Positions 54,947-63,920 of a stretch of 64,000 bases of DNA are shown here, piece by piece. The notes beneath the pieces are model-generated. The model was not told the origin of the DNA. It worked only from the letters and a program-made list of their open reading frames with translations, and searched no databases. The translations under genes were made by a program, and so were the position numbers. Source of the stretch: Adhaeribacter arboris (GTDB lineage Bacteria > Bacteroidota > Bacteroidia > Cytophagales > Hymenobacteraceae); contig NZ_PYFT01000001.1 of assembly GCF_003023845.1 (NCBI RefSeq), positions 4,402,001 to 4,466,000 on the forward strand, given 5' to 3'. Numbering within the stretch: position 1 is the first letter of the stretch; each line of letters begins with the position of its first letter.

Positions 54947-55516
54947 ATGGTAATAGCCCGGAAAAACTTATTCCTTAAATGGAGTATAGTACTTCTAACA
55001 ACTATTGGAATAGGCCTTTTCCTTCTAACTTTTTCGCATTTTGCAGGGGTAACTTCTGGCCTGTTTAGCTGGACCTTAAACTTTTCCCTGATGTTCTGGA
55101 TTACCGTGGCAGAATCTCAACTTCATCCTTCTTTACATTCTGCTTATTTTAATAACCATGCTTTTGAGAAGAGCGGCAAAATTTACGCCGCTTTAGGGGT
55201 GCATTGGTTTCGATGGCTTCTGGTAATTAGCGGCTGGGAGAAACTAAGCCAGAAAAATAATCCGGTAAGAAAAACGCTACCCGCTTTGCAGCAATTTGAA
55301 AGAGCAACCCGGGTTTCTGAATTTGGGCACTCGGTAATAGCCATTATTATCTTTGCTCTTACGGTATTTGTTTGCATCAAATACTCCGTTAAAGAGGCAT
55401 TTTGGTTAATTTTATTCAACGTACTACTCAATATTTATCCCATACTGGTACAGCGTTATAATCGTCCCCGCCTGCGTCGCCTGGTTCAAAAGCTTCAGCA
55501 ACCATCTGTTGTATAA
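54947..55516 (+). CDS. Membrane protein of unknown function
   Basis: 189 residues with hydrophobic segments at about 13-30, 38-52, 78-95 and 122-160. The C-terminus is basic (YNRPRLRRLVQKLQQ). The pattern FWLILFNVLLNIYPILVQRYNRPRL resembles the end of DUF-type glycosyl-carboxyl membrane families with a conserved NIYPILVQRYNR, quoted here as NIYPILVQRYNR, but a name cannot be given. It is followed by repeat copy C. Confidence 0.65.
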   Translation: MVIARKNLFLKWSIVLLTTIGIGLFLLTFSHFAGVTSGLFSWTLNFSLMFWITVAESQLHPSLHSAYFNNHAFEKSGKIYAALGVHWFRWLLVISGWEKLSQKNNPVRKTLPALQQFERATRVSEFGHSVIAIIIFALTVFVCIKYSVKEAFWLILFNVLLNIYPILVQRYNRPRLRRLVQKLQQPSVV

Positions 55517-55899
55517 GTTATACTAGATCGAAACTTCTAAGACATATTTGTAAAAATAATACTAGCTGTTATTACTTGGAGCCTTTTCGAGTCTCCATTC
55601 ACTGGTGCTATCTTATTTGTACCGTACCCTGTTTGCCTCGTGGCCGGCCGGCCTCGTTTGACTCTTCCGGACTGGTCTAAGCTTCTTTTCCTCCTTACGT
55701 CTTGCGCACCGGAACCTTAGAAGGCCCTGCACCGCCAAACTGATGTCAACTTTTCTTAGCTACTGACTACCTATCATCTAATAAGAGTATGCCAAATACG
55801 TCTTATTTCTTCCAAATTGATATTACTATTCACAAATTAGCTATTAAAAATAAAACCAGACTATTTCATAGCCTGGTTCTAATCAGTGTTAGCTACTTT
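55517..55899. other. Intergenic region with repeat copy C
   Basis: Between the converging membrane protein gene and the AsmA-like gene. It holds repeat copy C at 55576-55763. The remainder is AT-rich; there is a possible hairpin of accaga..tctggt type around 55855-55880 (aaccagactatttcatagcctggtt). Confidence 0.5.
55576..55763 (+). repeat. ~200 bp intergenic repeat, copy C
   Basis: ttggagccttttcgagtctcc, then ctggtgct, ctgtttgcctcgtggccgg, gcctcgtttgactcttccgg, caccggaaccttagaaggccct, gccaaactgatgtca and ttttcttagctac, each quoted in short blocks, follow copy A order. It lacks the perfect first hairpin of copy A. Confidence 0.78.
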
Positions 55900-58800
55900 T
55901 TACTTATTCCTTTTAGTAGTATCCGCCGATGCCTTTCGTTTATTAAATAAATTATTCAGCTTTTCCGAAGCTTGTTGCTTTATTTTTTGCTCGGCTTGCT
56001 GCGTGCGTTTGGCAATTTCGGCTTTGGCCTTAGCCTCGGCTTCCAGGCGTTTCCGGTTTACTTCGGCTCTTAAACTATCTTCGGCCTTTTGCTTTTCTTG
56101 CTCCAGGCGTTGTTTGGCCACATCTACTTTATTCTGCACAATACTTTGTACCACCTGTTTTGCCTGGTTTTTGGCGCTAGCCGCTGATAAGGCTACTTTG
56201 GGGTTGGTAACCGTACCTCCCACATTCAGATTCATGGTAACTCGTTCGGTACCTTTTATGTCTTTTACACCGGTAAGCGAAGCAAGCCGGGCATTTAAAG
56301 CATTGCCTACTTTGCCGGTGGGCACATCCAAGGCTACGGCGTACGTTAAACTGCCATCCATACCGTTGGTTCCCGATACGGTAGTTTTAATATCTCGCAC
56401 GGTAAAATCGAATGGTTTTACCACTAAATTACCCCCCACAATTTCGGCTGAGAAACCTTTATTCTCAATAGAGAAGTTTTGCAGTTCTTTAAAGTTGGTT
56501 ACTTCACTAATCCGGTTCACGATAACATTATTCTGAACCACGGCTTTTACTACTTCAATTAAGCCTTTACCCGTTAGAGTTTTGTAAACCGGCATCATAT
56601 CCGGACCTAATTCGCCGTTAAAATTAAACTTAGTAGAGAACTTACCGTCCAGAAACTGCGCAATAGGAGCCAGTGCTTTTATGGTGTTAAAAGCAGTATA
56701 AGCCGATTTAAAATCGAGATTTTGAATATTTAAGCCAAAAGTAAAGGCTGGATGCTGCAAGTTTTTGGTATTGTACGAACCCGTAGTAACAAAAGAGCCG
56801 CCTAAAGCATTAAATGCTACGCGGTCCAATTTAGCTACCTGGTCGCGGAGCGTAATGGTTCCTTTTAAATTACTCAGGTTCAAATTATCGTAAATTACTT
56901 GGTTGGCCGAAGTGTTTAAAACTACATCCATATTTTCGGGCACCGGAATCACACCACCTTGTGCTTCCGGTGGTACCGGTTCGCCGTTCAGTTCGTCTAC
57001 CATCCACTCATTCACATCAAAACGGGAAGAAGACATAGTAAAATTACCCCGTAAAGGCTGGTTCTTCCCGAACAGATAACCCATGTAATTCGATACGGAT
57101 CCATCCAATTGCACATCGCTTTTCCCGACAAAGCCTTTTAGGTTGTTTACCTGAATTTTCTCGTTATTAAAAATTGTGTTTGCCGTAGTAATTTTCATAC
57201 CCTGCGGCAGGTCGGTACTTTTATAGTTTAGGTTGGTTACCTGCATGTTCCCGCTTGAGGTGATGTTGTCGTATTTACCGGCGTCAATATCGGTCATTTT
57301 GCCTTTGGCGGTAACATCGGCATTAATGCGGCCGGATAGAGTAGTACCTTCAAGCGGGAATATTTTCGTCATTTTAGTTAAATCCAAAATACCTTTTACC
57401 CGAGCATCGAAAGCAGGTTTAGCTATGTTTTGCACCGCTACCCGGCCTTCGAGCGGTTCACCATCCAGCAACATATTAAAGCGCTCTATGAATATTTTAG
57501 TATCATCGGTATTACCGGTAGTGTTGGTAATAGTAGAAATCATGTTCAGATTCTGAATAGGCGCCGGAAATTGTTTTGCTTTTACAAAGCCGTTGGTCAG
57601 GTTCATTTTGGCATTTACTACCGGCATTTGGGTTTTACTGTAAGTACCTTTCGCTACCGCATCCACAAATAACAAACCCCGTAAGGTCATATCTGCTATG
57701 GGGAATACTTTGGTCATTTCCGCCAAATCAATGTTCGCTTTTACGTTACCATCCACTTTCATCGGCTCCAGACCTTGAATGGATGCTTTCGCATCTACCG
57801 GGTTTTTACCTAAATCCAGGTGCATTTTTCGGATGAGCACATTGGTGTTGTTTATCACGCCATCTTTGTTATCCACGTTCATATCAAGGTTGATATTGGT
57901 GGCGGCCTGCGGCAAATCCGGATACTTAAACAGGGCATTAGTAACTTTCAGATCCGTACCAAAACCCGGCAGGGAAGTATCGTTTAACGTACCTTTTACG
58001 TAGCCGTTAAAAGCTACTTTCCCTTCGGTTTTGATATTTTTAAATTTTTCCGTAAAAATCCCCGGCACTACCGACAGAATACTCTTAAAATCGTTATCCG
58101 CCGATTTAAAGGTTAAATCCATGTTAATGTCCTCACCAAGCATTTGTAAGGAGCCATTAAAGCCTAAACCAAACTCGTTTATTTTAATACTATTTTCTTT
58201 AAAGGTGTATTTCGACTGGTTTAAGTCCATGGCTAAGGTGATATCGGCATCTAAGAGAGTACTATCCAGGTAATCGAGGCCAGCATAATTAAAAGTAAAT
58301 CCGTCGGCCGTAGTGCGCGATTTCATATCAAACACGTTTTGCTCAAAATCGCCGCTGCCCGTATGATTCACGTGGAACGCTTCGGTACGAAAGGGAATGC
58401 TTAAATCTTCGTACACTAAAGTTCCGTTGTTTATTTCCCAACCTTTAATGGCCATTTTAAATTGATTAACCGTATCCGCCGGCGCTTCCACCTGCGTTGT
58501 GTCGGTGATAAAAATATCCCAGTTGGCGCGGCCGCTTTTTAGTACTTTTAATTTAAGGCGCGGGTCCTGCAATTTTACCGAACGAACTTTTAATTTATCG
58601 CCGGCAATCACGCTCATTACATCCAGGCCCATACTAAAGTTAGGTAGGATAGCCAAGGTATCGCGCTGAAATGAATCTTGCCCGATTATAGTTAAATCGT
58701 CGATGCTTAACGCCAGGTTTGGGAAGTCGCGGAACAAGCTAATATTTACTTTATCCGTTTGGTATAATACTTTTGCTTTTACATTTTTGGCAATTTGCTT

Positions 58801-58905
58801 ATCCAGTACCTGTTTTATTTTATCTTTAAATAAGTAGGGCGCTAAAGCCGCGGCAGCCAGTAGCACCACAATAAAAATCACAAATCCTATAAATACTTTT
58901 TTCAT
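55900..58905 (-). CDS. AsmA-family envelope protein
   Basis: 1001 residues. One N-terminal membrane helix (FIGFVIFIVVLLAAAALAPYLF, residues 4-25) anchors a long periplasmic repeat-rich beta region, with typical AsmA openings DFPNLALSIDDLTI and, near the end, the AsmA_2-like PTGKVGNALNARLASLTGV and MNLNVGGTVTNPKVALSAAS, each quoted in parts. The final 100 residues are a charged helix (QRLEQEKQKAEDSLRAE). AsmA-type proteins help phospholipid transport or outer-membrane assembly. It is monocistronic. Confidence 0.9.
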   Translation of the reverse strand: MKKVFIGFVIFIVVLLAAAALAPYLFKDKIKQVLDKQIAKNVKAKVLYQTDKVNISLFRDFPNLALSIDDLTIIGQDSFQRDTLAILPNFSMGLDVMSVIAGDKLKVRSVKLQDPRLKLKVLKSGRANWDIFITDTTQVEAPADTVNQFKMAIKGWEINNGTLVYEDLSIPFRTEAFHVNHTGSGDFEQNVFDMKSRTTADGFTFNYAGLDYLDSTLLDADITLAMDLNQSKYTFKENSIKINEFGLGFNGSLQMLGEDINMDLTFKSADNDFKSILSVVPGIFTEKFKNIKTEGKVAFNGYVKGTLNDTSLPGFGTDLKVTNALFKYPDLPQAATNINLDMNVDNKDGVINNTNVLIRKMHLDLGKNPVDAKASIQGLEPMKVDGNVKANIDLAEMTKVFPIADMTLRGLLFVDAVAKGTYSKTQMPVVNAKMNLTNGFVKAKQFPAPIQNLNMISTITNTTGNTDDTKIFIERFNMLLDGEPLEGRVAVQNIAKPAFDARVKGILDLTKMTKIFPLEGTTLSGRINADVTAKGKMTDIDAGKYDNITSSGNMQVTNLNYKSTDLPQGMKITTANTIFNNEKIQVNNLKGFVGKSDVQLDGSVSNYMGYLFGKNQPLRGNFTMSSSRFDVNEWMVDELNGEPVPPEAQGGVIPVPENMDVVLNTSANQVIYDNLNLSNLKGTITLRDQVAKLDRVAFNALGGSFVTTGSYNTKNLQHPAFTFGLNIQNLDFKSAYTAFNTIKALAPIAQFLDGKFSTKFNFNGELGPDMMPVYKTLTGKGLIEVVKAVVQNNVIVNRISEVTNFKELQNFSIENKGFSAEIVGGNLVVKPFDFTVRDIKTTVSGTNGMDGSLTYAVALDVPTGKVGNALNARLASLTGVKDIKGTERVTMNLNVGGTVTNPKVALSAASAKNQAKQVVQSIVQNKVDVAKQRLEQEKQKAEDSLRAEVNRKRLEAEAKAKAEIAKRTQQAEQKIKQQASEKLNNLFNKRKASADTTKRNK

Positions 58906-59087
58906 AAGGCACTTTTATATTAAATAGAGGCTAAAATTACCTAAATGTTTAGGTTTTTTGCTTAGTAATAAAATATTAGACAAGTAAACATACCTGCTGG
59001 TTTAATAGCAACGTTTTCCAGGAGGCCTTCGGTATTTACGAAAATTAAGAAAGAATGTCCGGGGAGGCTTATTCTTTTAAAGAGTTT

Positions 59088-60101
59088 ATGCGGGCTAAAC
59101 AATATTTATTTTTGTGTTTGTTCCTTATTTTCAGCTTCCAGACCTTAGGTCAGGATTTTCAGTTTAGCCAGCAATACACTAATCGGCTGCACCTAAACCC
59201 GGCCTTTGCCGGCCTCCGTTCCGATTATAGTGTAGCAGCTGCTTACCGGAACCAATGGCGTAACTTAGATAATGGCTTTGTTACCCAACAAATCGCCGCT
59301 GATTATAAATTTAAAAATAAAAAAACGGTAGCTGGCTTAATCGCCTCCTTGGATAAAACGGGAAAAGCCGGGTTTACCCGAACACAAGTGGGAGGAATCT
59401 ACGGCTATCAAACCGCTTTAAACGAAAATTTTGCGGTGAGCGTGGCTTTGCAGGCTTCTTACGGTTCCCAACGTTTTAGTTTTTCTAATTTAATTTTTGG
59501 CGACCAGTTAAACGATAATGGTACCATTAACCCTAGTTCCCAAGAAAATTATATCTACGATCCGGTTTCTTACCTGAGCGTGGCAGCGGGAGGAGTGCTT
59601 TATAATAATCAATTCTGGTTTTCGCTGGCGGCGCATCATGCTAACCAGCCCGATATAGGTTTCGGGATAGAATCTAAATTACCGGTAAAATTTACCATGA
59701 ATACGGGTTATAAATTTTACGTGTCAAACTATTACCGCGATGCTTACTTATATGAGTTTAGTGTAACTCCTACCATTACGTATACCCAACAGCAATTTTT
59801 CAAAAAAACTGACCTTGGTTTATACTTTACGTATACGCCTGTTACGTTAGGACTAATATACCGCGGATTGCCTCTGAGCAGTAATTTTACGTATGATCCG
59901 TCAGTTGCCGTAATAACTGGCATTGTTTTAGAACCTTTTCGTTTAGCGTACAGTTATGAGGTAGTTTTTAACGGGGCTGGCAGCCGATCCGGAGGAGCCC
60001 ACGAAATAGCAATATCTTTTGATAAGATCGATTACGATAAAATTTTCAAAAGCCGGGCATCTAAGAAAAATTATAAACATATCGCTTGCCCAGCATTTTA
60101 A
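59088..60101 (+). CDS. Type IX secretion PorP/SprF-family membrane protein
   Basis: 337 residues from ATG 59088, which opens the signal peptide (MRAKQYLFLCLFLIFSFQTLGQ); ATG 59055 would put 11 polar residues before it. Typical of PorP/SprF: DFQFSQQYTNRLHLNPAFAGLRSDYSVAAAYRNQW, quoted in parts as QQYTNRLHLNPAFAG and AAAYRNQW, then an outer-membrane beta-barrel. These proteins work with type IX secretion and with surface adhesins. The GldJ-like gene follows after 60 bases, so they are likely one operon. Confidence 0.9.
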   Translation: MRAKQYLFLCLFLIFSFQTLGQDFQFSQQYTNRLHLNPAFAGLRSDYSVAAAYRNQWRNLDNGFVTQQIAADYKFKNKKTVAGLIASLDKTGKAGFTRTQVGGIYGYQTALNENFAVSVALQASYGSQRFSFSNLIFGDQLNDNGTINPSSQENYIYDPVSYLSVAAGGVLYNNQFWFSLAAHHANQPDIGFGIESKLPVKFTMNTGYKFYVSNYYRDAYLYEFSVTPTITYTQQQFFKKTDLGLYFTYTPVTLGLIYRGLPLSSNFTYDPSVAVITGIVLEPFRLAYSYEVVFNGAGSRSGGAHEIAISFDKIDYDKIFKSRASKKNYKHIACPAF

Positions 60102-60161
60102 ATAGTGTTATTATTGCAATAAATTCGGAAAATTAATATTTTTTAGAAGCCAACAACTTTT

Positions 60162-61403
60162 ATGAATTTGTTTAAATTTTTAGGTTACGCAGCGGCTGGT
60201 GCCGTTATACTTACCTCTTGTAACAGAAATGCGAAGCCTACGAGCACCAATCCGGGCGATATCAGTGCTAAAACTGGAATTGAGTACAACACCGAGGAAG
60301 GCTTTCAGGTAGCTAGCTACGAACCCCTGGCTGAAGGTCCAGGACTTAAGTTTATCGAAGGTGGTCGTACTACTTTAGGTTCTATGGAAGAAGATGTTGC
60401 CATGACTCGCGATAACATCGAGCGCACCGTAACGGTTGCGTCGTTCTTTATGGATGAAACGGAAGTAGCCAACATTCACTGGTTAGAGTATTTATCGCAT
60501 ATCAAAAAAGATTCAGCGGAAGAAGTTTATACTAAAGCTTTACCCGATACTACCGTCTGGGCCAAAGAACTATCCTTTAATGACCCTTACGAACAATATT
60601 ATTTACGTTATCCTGGTTTCCGTTTTTACCCGGTAGTTGGCGTAAGTTGGGAACAAGCCAATGATTATTGCTTGTGGCGGACGGCTAAAGTGAACGAGAA
60701 CATGGCTCGTAATGGTGGTAACACTGGTGGCGGAGGCTTTAAGCTTTTTGGTAAAAAGAAAAAAGGAGGAGCAGCCGAAGCTCCTGCTGAAGGCGGTGCT
60801 TTATCTATTGAATCTGGTTTAGTTTTACCGAACTATCGCCTGCCCACCGAGGCCGAATGGGAATACGCGGCGCAAGCCATGATTGGTACCCAATTAGATC
60901 AAGACGAAAATCAAACGAACAAACGAATTTATCCTTGGGATGGTCACCAGATGCGTAATCCTTATGGCAAACACCAGGGCGAGTTCTTAGCTAACTTCAA
61001 ACGGGGCCGCGGTGACTATGCCGGTATTGCCGGTTCACTGAACGATGGCGCGATGATTACGGAATGGGTGTATGCTTATCCGGCTAACGATTTTGGTTTA
61101 TACAATATGGCCGGCAACGTGAACGAGTGGGTGCAAGATGTATACCGTCCGCTTTCGTTCCAGGATGTGGAAGACCTGAACCCGGTACGTCGGGGAGGTG
61201 GTATCAGCGACCCTGCTGCTAATTACGATGCTGCCGGTTTCCAATCTTTAATTACCGACGAAGTTCGGGTTTTTAAAGGTGGTTCCTGGAAAGATGTAGC
61301 TTATTGGTTATCGCCGGGTACTCGCCGGTTTATGGCTCAAGATTCCGCCACTTCTACTATTGGTTTCCGTTGCGCCATGATTAATACCGGATCCAACAAA
61401 TAA
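60162..61403 (+). CDS. gldJ: GldJ-like lipoprotein with SUMF1/FGE fold
   Basis: 413 residues. The lipobox ILTSC ends the signal near residue 20. A sulfatase-modifying-factor-type fold follows: FIEGGRTTLGS, FFMDETEVANIHWLEYL, VGVSWEQANDYCLWR, YRLPTEAEWEYAA, GNVNEWVQDVYRP and GFRCAM, as in GldJ and GldK of the type IX/gliding machinery. A low-complexity insert at about residues 184-213 (NGGNTGGGG, FGKKKKGG, EAPAEGG) interrupts it. I call it GldJ-like because no gldL follows, as it would after gldK; GldK remains possible. It follows PorP/SprF, probably in one operon. Confidence 0.78.
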   Translation: MNLFKFLGYAAAGAVILTSCNRNAKPTSTNPGDISAKTGIEYNTEEGFQVASYEPLAEGPGLKFIEGGRTTLGSMEEDVAMTRDNIERTVTVASFFMDETEVANIHWLEYLSHIKKDSAEEVYTKALPDTTVWAKELSFNDPYEQYYLRYPGFRFYPVVGVSWEQANDYCLWRTAKVNENMARNGGNTGGGGFKLFGKKKKGGAAEAPAEGGALSIESGLVLPNYRLPTEAEWEYAAQAMIGTQLDQDENQTNKRIYPWDGHQMRNPYGKHQGEFLANFKRGRGDYAGIAGSLNDGAMITEWVYAYPANDFGLYNMAGNVNEWVQDVYRPLSFQDVEDLNPVRRGGGISDPAANYDAAGFQSLITDEVRVFKGGSWKDVAYWLSPGTRRFMAQDSATSTIGFRCAMINTGSNK

Positions 61404-61425
61404 TCAGAAGAAATAATAAAAATAG

Positions 61426-61454
61426 AAAAGCCCGCTGGTTAGTGGGCTTTTTTG
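61426..61454 (+). terminator. Terminator after the GldJ-like gene
   Basis: aaaagcccgct pairs with agtgggctttt (one wobble) across the loop ggtt, followed by a T-run. Confidence 0.8.
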
Positions 61455-61469
61455 TTGCATTTTATTCCT

Positions 61470-62174
61470 TTAAGCAGCGGCAATAGCCGCTACACTTACC
61501 CCGGCTGCTCCAGCCTCTAATAATACTAAAGCACAAGCTTCGAGGGTAGCACCTGTGGTCATTACATCATCCACGAGGAGTATGCGTTTATCAAAAATGA
61601 CATTTGGTTGATGCACGGTAAATAATTGCCCTACGTTTTGCCAGCGTTCCAATCGCGTTTTTTTCGTTTGGGTACTGCTATCGGCTAAACGCTCCAACAC
61701 ATTTGGTTGCCAGGGAATATTTAAAGCCTGACTCAATCCTTTAGCAAATGAATCGGATTGGTTATAACCGCGTTTGCGCAATTTTAAGCGGTGAAGAGGT
61801 ACCGGAATAATTAAATCAAACTGTTCTTGATAATAATGTTCTTTTAGCTCAGCCCCATACCAATTGCCCAGAATCTCCCCAACCTCTTCGTGACCTTTGT
61901 ATTTTAAAGCGTGTAACAATTGCTGCACCCGGCCGGAACGGGTAAAAGTTAAAAAAGCGAAAGCGTGCTTTACCGGCACTTTGTTGTAAAAACGATTCAA
62001 CAATTCGCTTTTGGAACCAGTTAAAAGATGACTATTGGTATAAGGTAAACTCACCCGGCATTGCGTGCAAATAATAGTTTCGCCGCGCGCCAGTAGTTCG
62101 TGGCAGGCCAAGCAATCTTCTGGAAACAGCAAAGAAATAAAATCAGCAACTAAATTGTGAAGCGGGGTAAACAT
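61470..62174 (-). CDS. comF: ComF family phosphoribosyltransferase-like protein
   Basis: 234 residues. The N-terminal zinc-binding pair is visible: CLACHELL near residue 20 and CTQC near 36. The PRPP-binding motif is ILLVDDVMTTGATL near residue 200, and RGYNQSDSFAKGLS is also family-typical. ComF helps DNA uptake and recombination, though the exact role is not certain in this phylum. It is transcribed toward the GldJ-like gene, with the terminator between them. Confidence 0.93.
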   Translation of the reverse strand: MFTPLHNLVADFISLLFPEDCLACHELLARGETIICTQCRVSLPYTNSHLLTGSKSELLNRFYNKVPVKHAFAFLTFTRSGRVQQLLHALKYKGHEEVGEILGNWYGAELKEHYYQEQFDLIIPVPLHRLKLRKRGYNQSDSFAKGLSQALNIPWQPNVLERLADSSTQTKKTRLERWQNVGQLFTVHQPNVIFDKRILLVDDVMTTGATLEACALVLLEAGAAGVSVAAIAAA

Positions 62175-62274
62175 ACCTTAGAGATAAATACTAAATTTTG
62201 TAATTTTATAAACCTTAAATGTAGGATAGCCGGAGTTCCTCTCAGGAAATAAAAATTAATTTACTTAATAGCTA

Positions 62275-62616
62275 ATGAATAAAGTACAAGAATTTAATGA
62301 TTACCGTTCGCGGATGAACGAAAAAATAATGGCGGCGGATAACAAAGTGATTAAACGCTTTTTTAACCTCGACACCAACGCCTACCAGGAAGGTGCTTTA
62401 GATGTAAAAACCAAAGAAATGCTGGGACTGGCTTGTTCCATGGTGTTACGCTGCGACGATTGCGTAAAATATCATTTAGGCAAATGCCAAGAGTGCGGTG
62501 TAACCGACGAAGAAATATACGAAGTTTTTGCTATTGCTAATTTAATAGGCGGTTCTATTGTTATTCCGCACTTCCGGCGGGCGGTAGAGTATTGGGAAGA
62601 GTTAAAACTTAGCTAG
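62275..62616 (+). CDS. Carboxymuconolactone decarboxylase (AhpD-like) family protein
   Basis: 113 residues. The redox motif C-x-x-C followed by His is visible as LRCDDCVKYHLGKC, with conserved Leu-Ala before it (MLGLACSMVL). AhpD-like proteins form helical trimers and act in peroxide defence or similar redox reactions. It abuts the next gene with no gap: the stop at 62614-62616 is followed directly by ATG 62617, so the two are translated from one transcript. Confidence 0.92.
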   Translation: MNKVQEFNDYRSRMNEKIMAADNKVIKRFFNLDTNAYQEGALDVKTKEMLGLACSMVLRCDDCVKYHLGKCQECGVTDEEIYEVFAIANLIGGSIVIPHFRRAVEYWEELKLS

Positions 62617-62973
62617 ATGGTAACAAGGCGAATTGATTACAATGCCGATTTTGAAAATCAGTGGTTGGAACTCTTGCGGAAATTGCGAGAGAAGTTCGGT
62701 AAAACCCTTCATCTAAACGGTATTCTTTTTTTGATCGGCATTCAGGAATTAGGCCAAGGAATTCGGGAGTTTACTAAGGAACAGAAGCAAGACCTCATGC
62801 ACATTGCCACTTGTAAGTTATTTAGCTTATCGGGTTATTACGAATTTACCCACCGCGACGAAGAAGGCTGGCCGCATTATCGTACCGTAAAAACCATACC
62901 TTCGGCCAATTTAAAAGAACAGGAACGTATGCTGAAGTGGCATATTTTAGAATATTTTGACCAAGAAGATTAA
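62617..62973 (+). CDS. Conserved hypothetical protein of the CMD-xth operon
   Basis: 118 residues, cytoplasmic and helical. Parts: DYNADFENQWLELLRKL, GILFLIGIQELGQGIREF, MHIATCKLFSLSGYYEF and KEQERMLKWHILEYFDQ. I do not know a function. It is flanked by the redox protein and by exonuclease III with no bases between stop and start on either side, so a role in stress or DNA repair is possible by association only. Confidence 0.78.
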   Translation: MVTRRIDYNADFENQWLELLRKLREKFGKTLHLNGILFLIGIQELGQGIREFTKEQKQDLMHIATCKLFSLSGYYEFTHRDEEGWPHYRTVKTIPSANLKEQERMLKWHILEYFDQED

Positions 62974-63747
62974 ATGAAAATTATCAGTTACAACGTTAAT
63001 GGAATCCGCTCCGCGGTAAGTAAAGGTTTTATAGATTGGTTACAGGCGGCCGATCCAGATGTTATCTGTTTACAGGAAATTAAATGCGACGAAGAAAAGT
63101 TTGACCGGCAACTTTTTGAATCGTTGGGGTACCACGTGTACATTCATCCGGCGGTAAAAAAAGGGTATAGCGGGGTAGGAATATTTTCAAAAAAAGAACC
63201 GGTTAGTGTAACAGTAGGGTGCAACAACTCGCTATACGATTCTGAAGGCCGGGTATTGCGGGCCGATTTTAATGATTGCTCCGTAGTGAACGTGTATATG
63301 CCTTCTGGTTCAAGTGGCGATACCCGCCAAGACTTTAAAATGCAATGGCTCGATTATTTTCTGCAGTACATTAACCAAGTGCGAACGCAAATTCCTCACC
63401 TGGTTATCTGCGGCGATTATAATATCTGTCATCAACCGGTAGATATCCATAATCCTAAATCTAATGCGAACAGTTCGGGCTTTTTACCGGAAGAACGAGA
63501 GTGGTTTTCGCATTTTCTTAGCCATGGCTACATCGATTCTTTTCGTTATTTTAACCAAGAGCCGCATAATTATACCTGGTGGAGTTACCGGGCCGGAGCA
63601 AGAGGGAAAAATTTAGGTTGGCGGATTGATTATACTATTGTAACCGATTCTTTAACCAATAGGTTACGGCGGGCTGCTATCCTAACGGAAGCCAAACATT
63701 CCGACCATTGCCCGGTTTTACTTGAATTGAGCCCAGAAATAGCGTAA
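62974..63747 (+). CDS. xth: Exodeoxyribonuclease III
   Basis: 257 residues, the usual length. Motifs of the exonuclease III/AP endonuclease family: ISYNVNGIRSAV at the start, CLQEIKCDEEKF with the metal-binding Glu, VYMPSGS, ICGDYNICH with D and N, RIDYTIVTDS and SDHCPVLLEL with the final Asp-His pair. It cleaves DNA at abasic sites and removes 3' blocks in base excision repair. It is the last gene of the gapless trio. Confidence 0.96.
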   Translation: MKIISYNVNGIRSAVSKGFIDWLQAADPDVICLQEIKCDEEKFDRQLFESLGYHVYIHPAVKKGYSGVGIFSKKEPVSVTVGCNNSLYDSEGRVLRADFNDCSVVNVYMPSGSSGDTRQDFKMQWLDYFLQYINQVRTQIPHLVICGDYNICHQPVDIHNPKSNANSSGFLPEEREWFSHFLSHGYIDSFRYFNQEPHNYTWWSYRAGARGKNLGWRIDYTIVTDSLTNRLRRAAILTEAKHSDHCPVLLELSPEIA

Positions 63748-63920
63748 TTGGATTATATCGTATTTAATGGCTTTATCGTTTTAAATTTAGCTTAATTAAG
63801 GTACAAGTATATACTTCGTTTATTTATAAGTTAACTTCCTCTTAAAACTTTAAATTTATTTTTATATTAGTCTGACCAACAATGGCTTAAATAGGTTTGT
63901 ATAATGTTTTGTTTTAGATT

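Noticed and set aside
55886-56536. 216-codon plus-strand frame over the end of the AsmA-like gene
   Set aside because: It is antisense to the repetitive, charged C-terminus of a strongly supported gene; the Ser/Phe/Ala/Leu-rich product is typical of such shadows.
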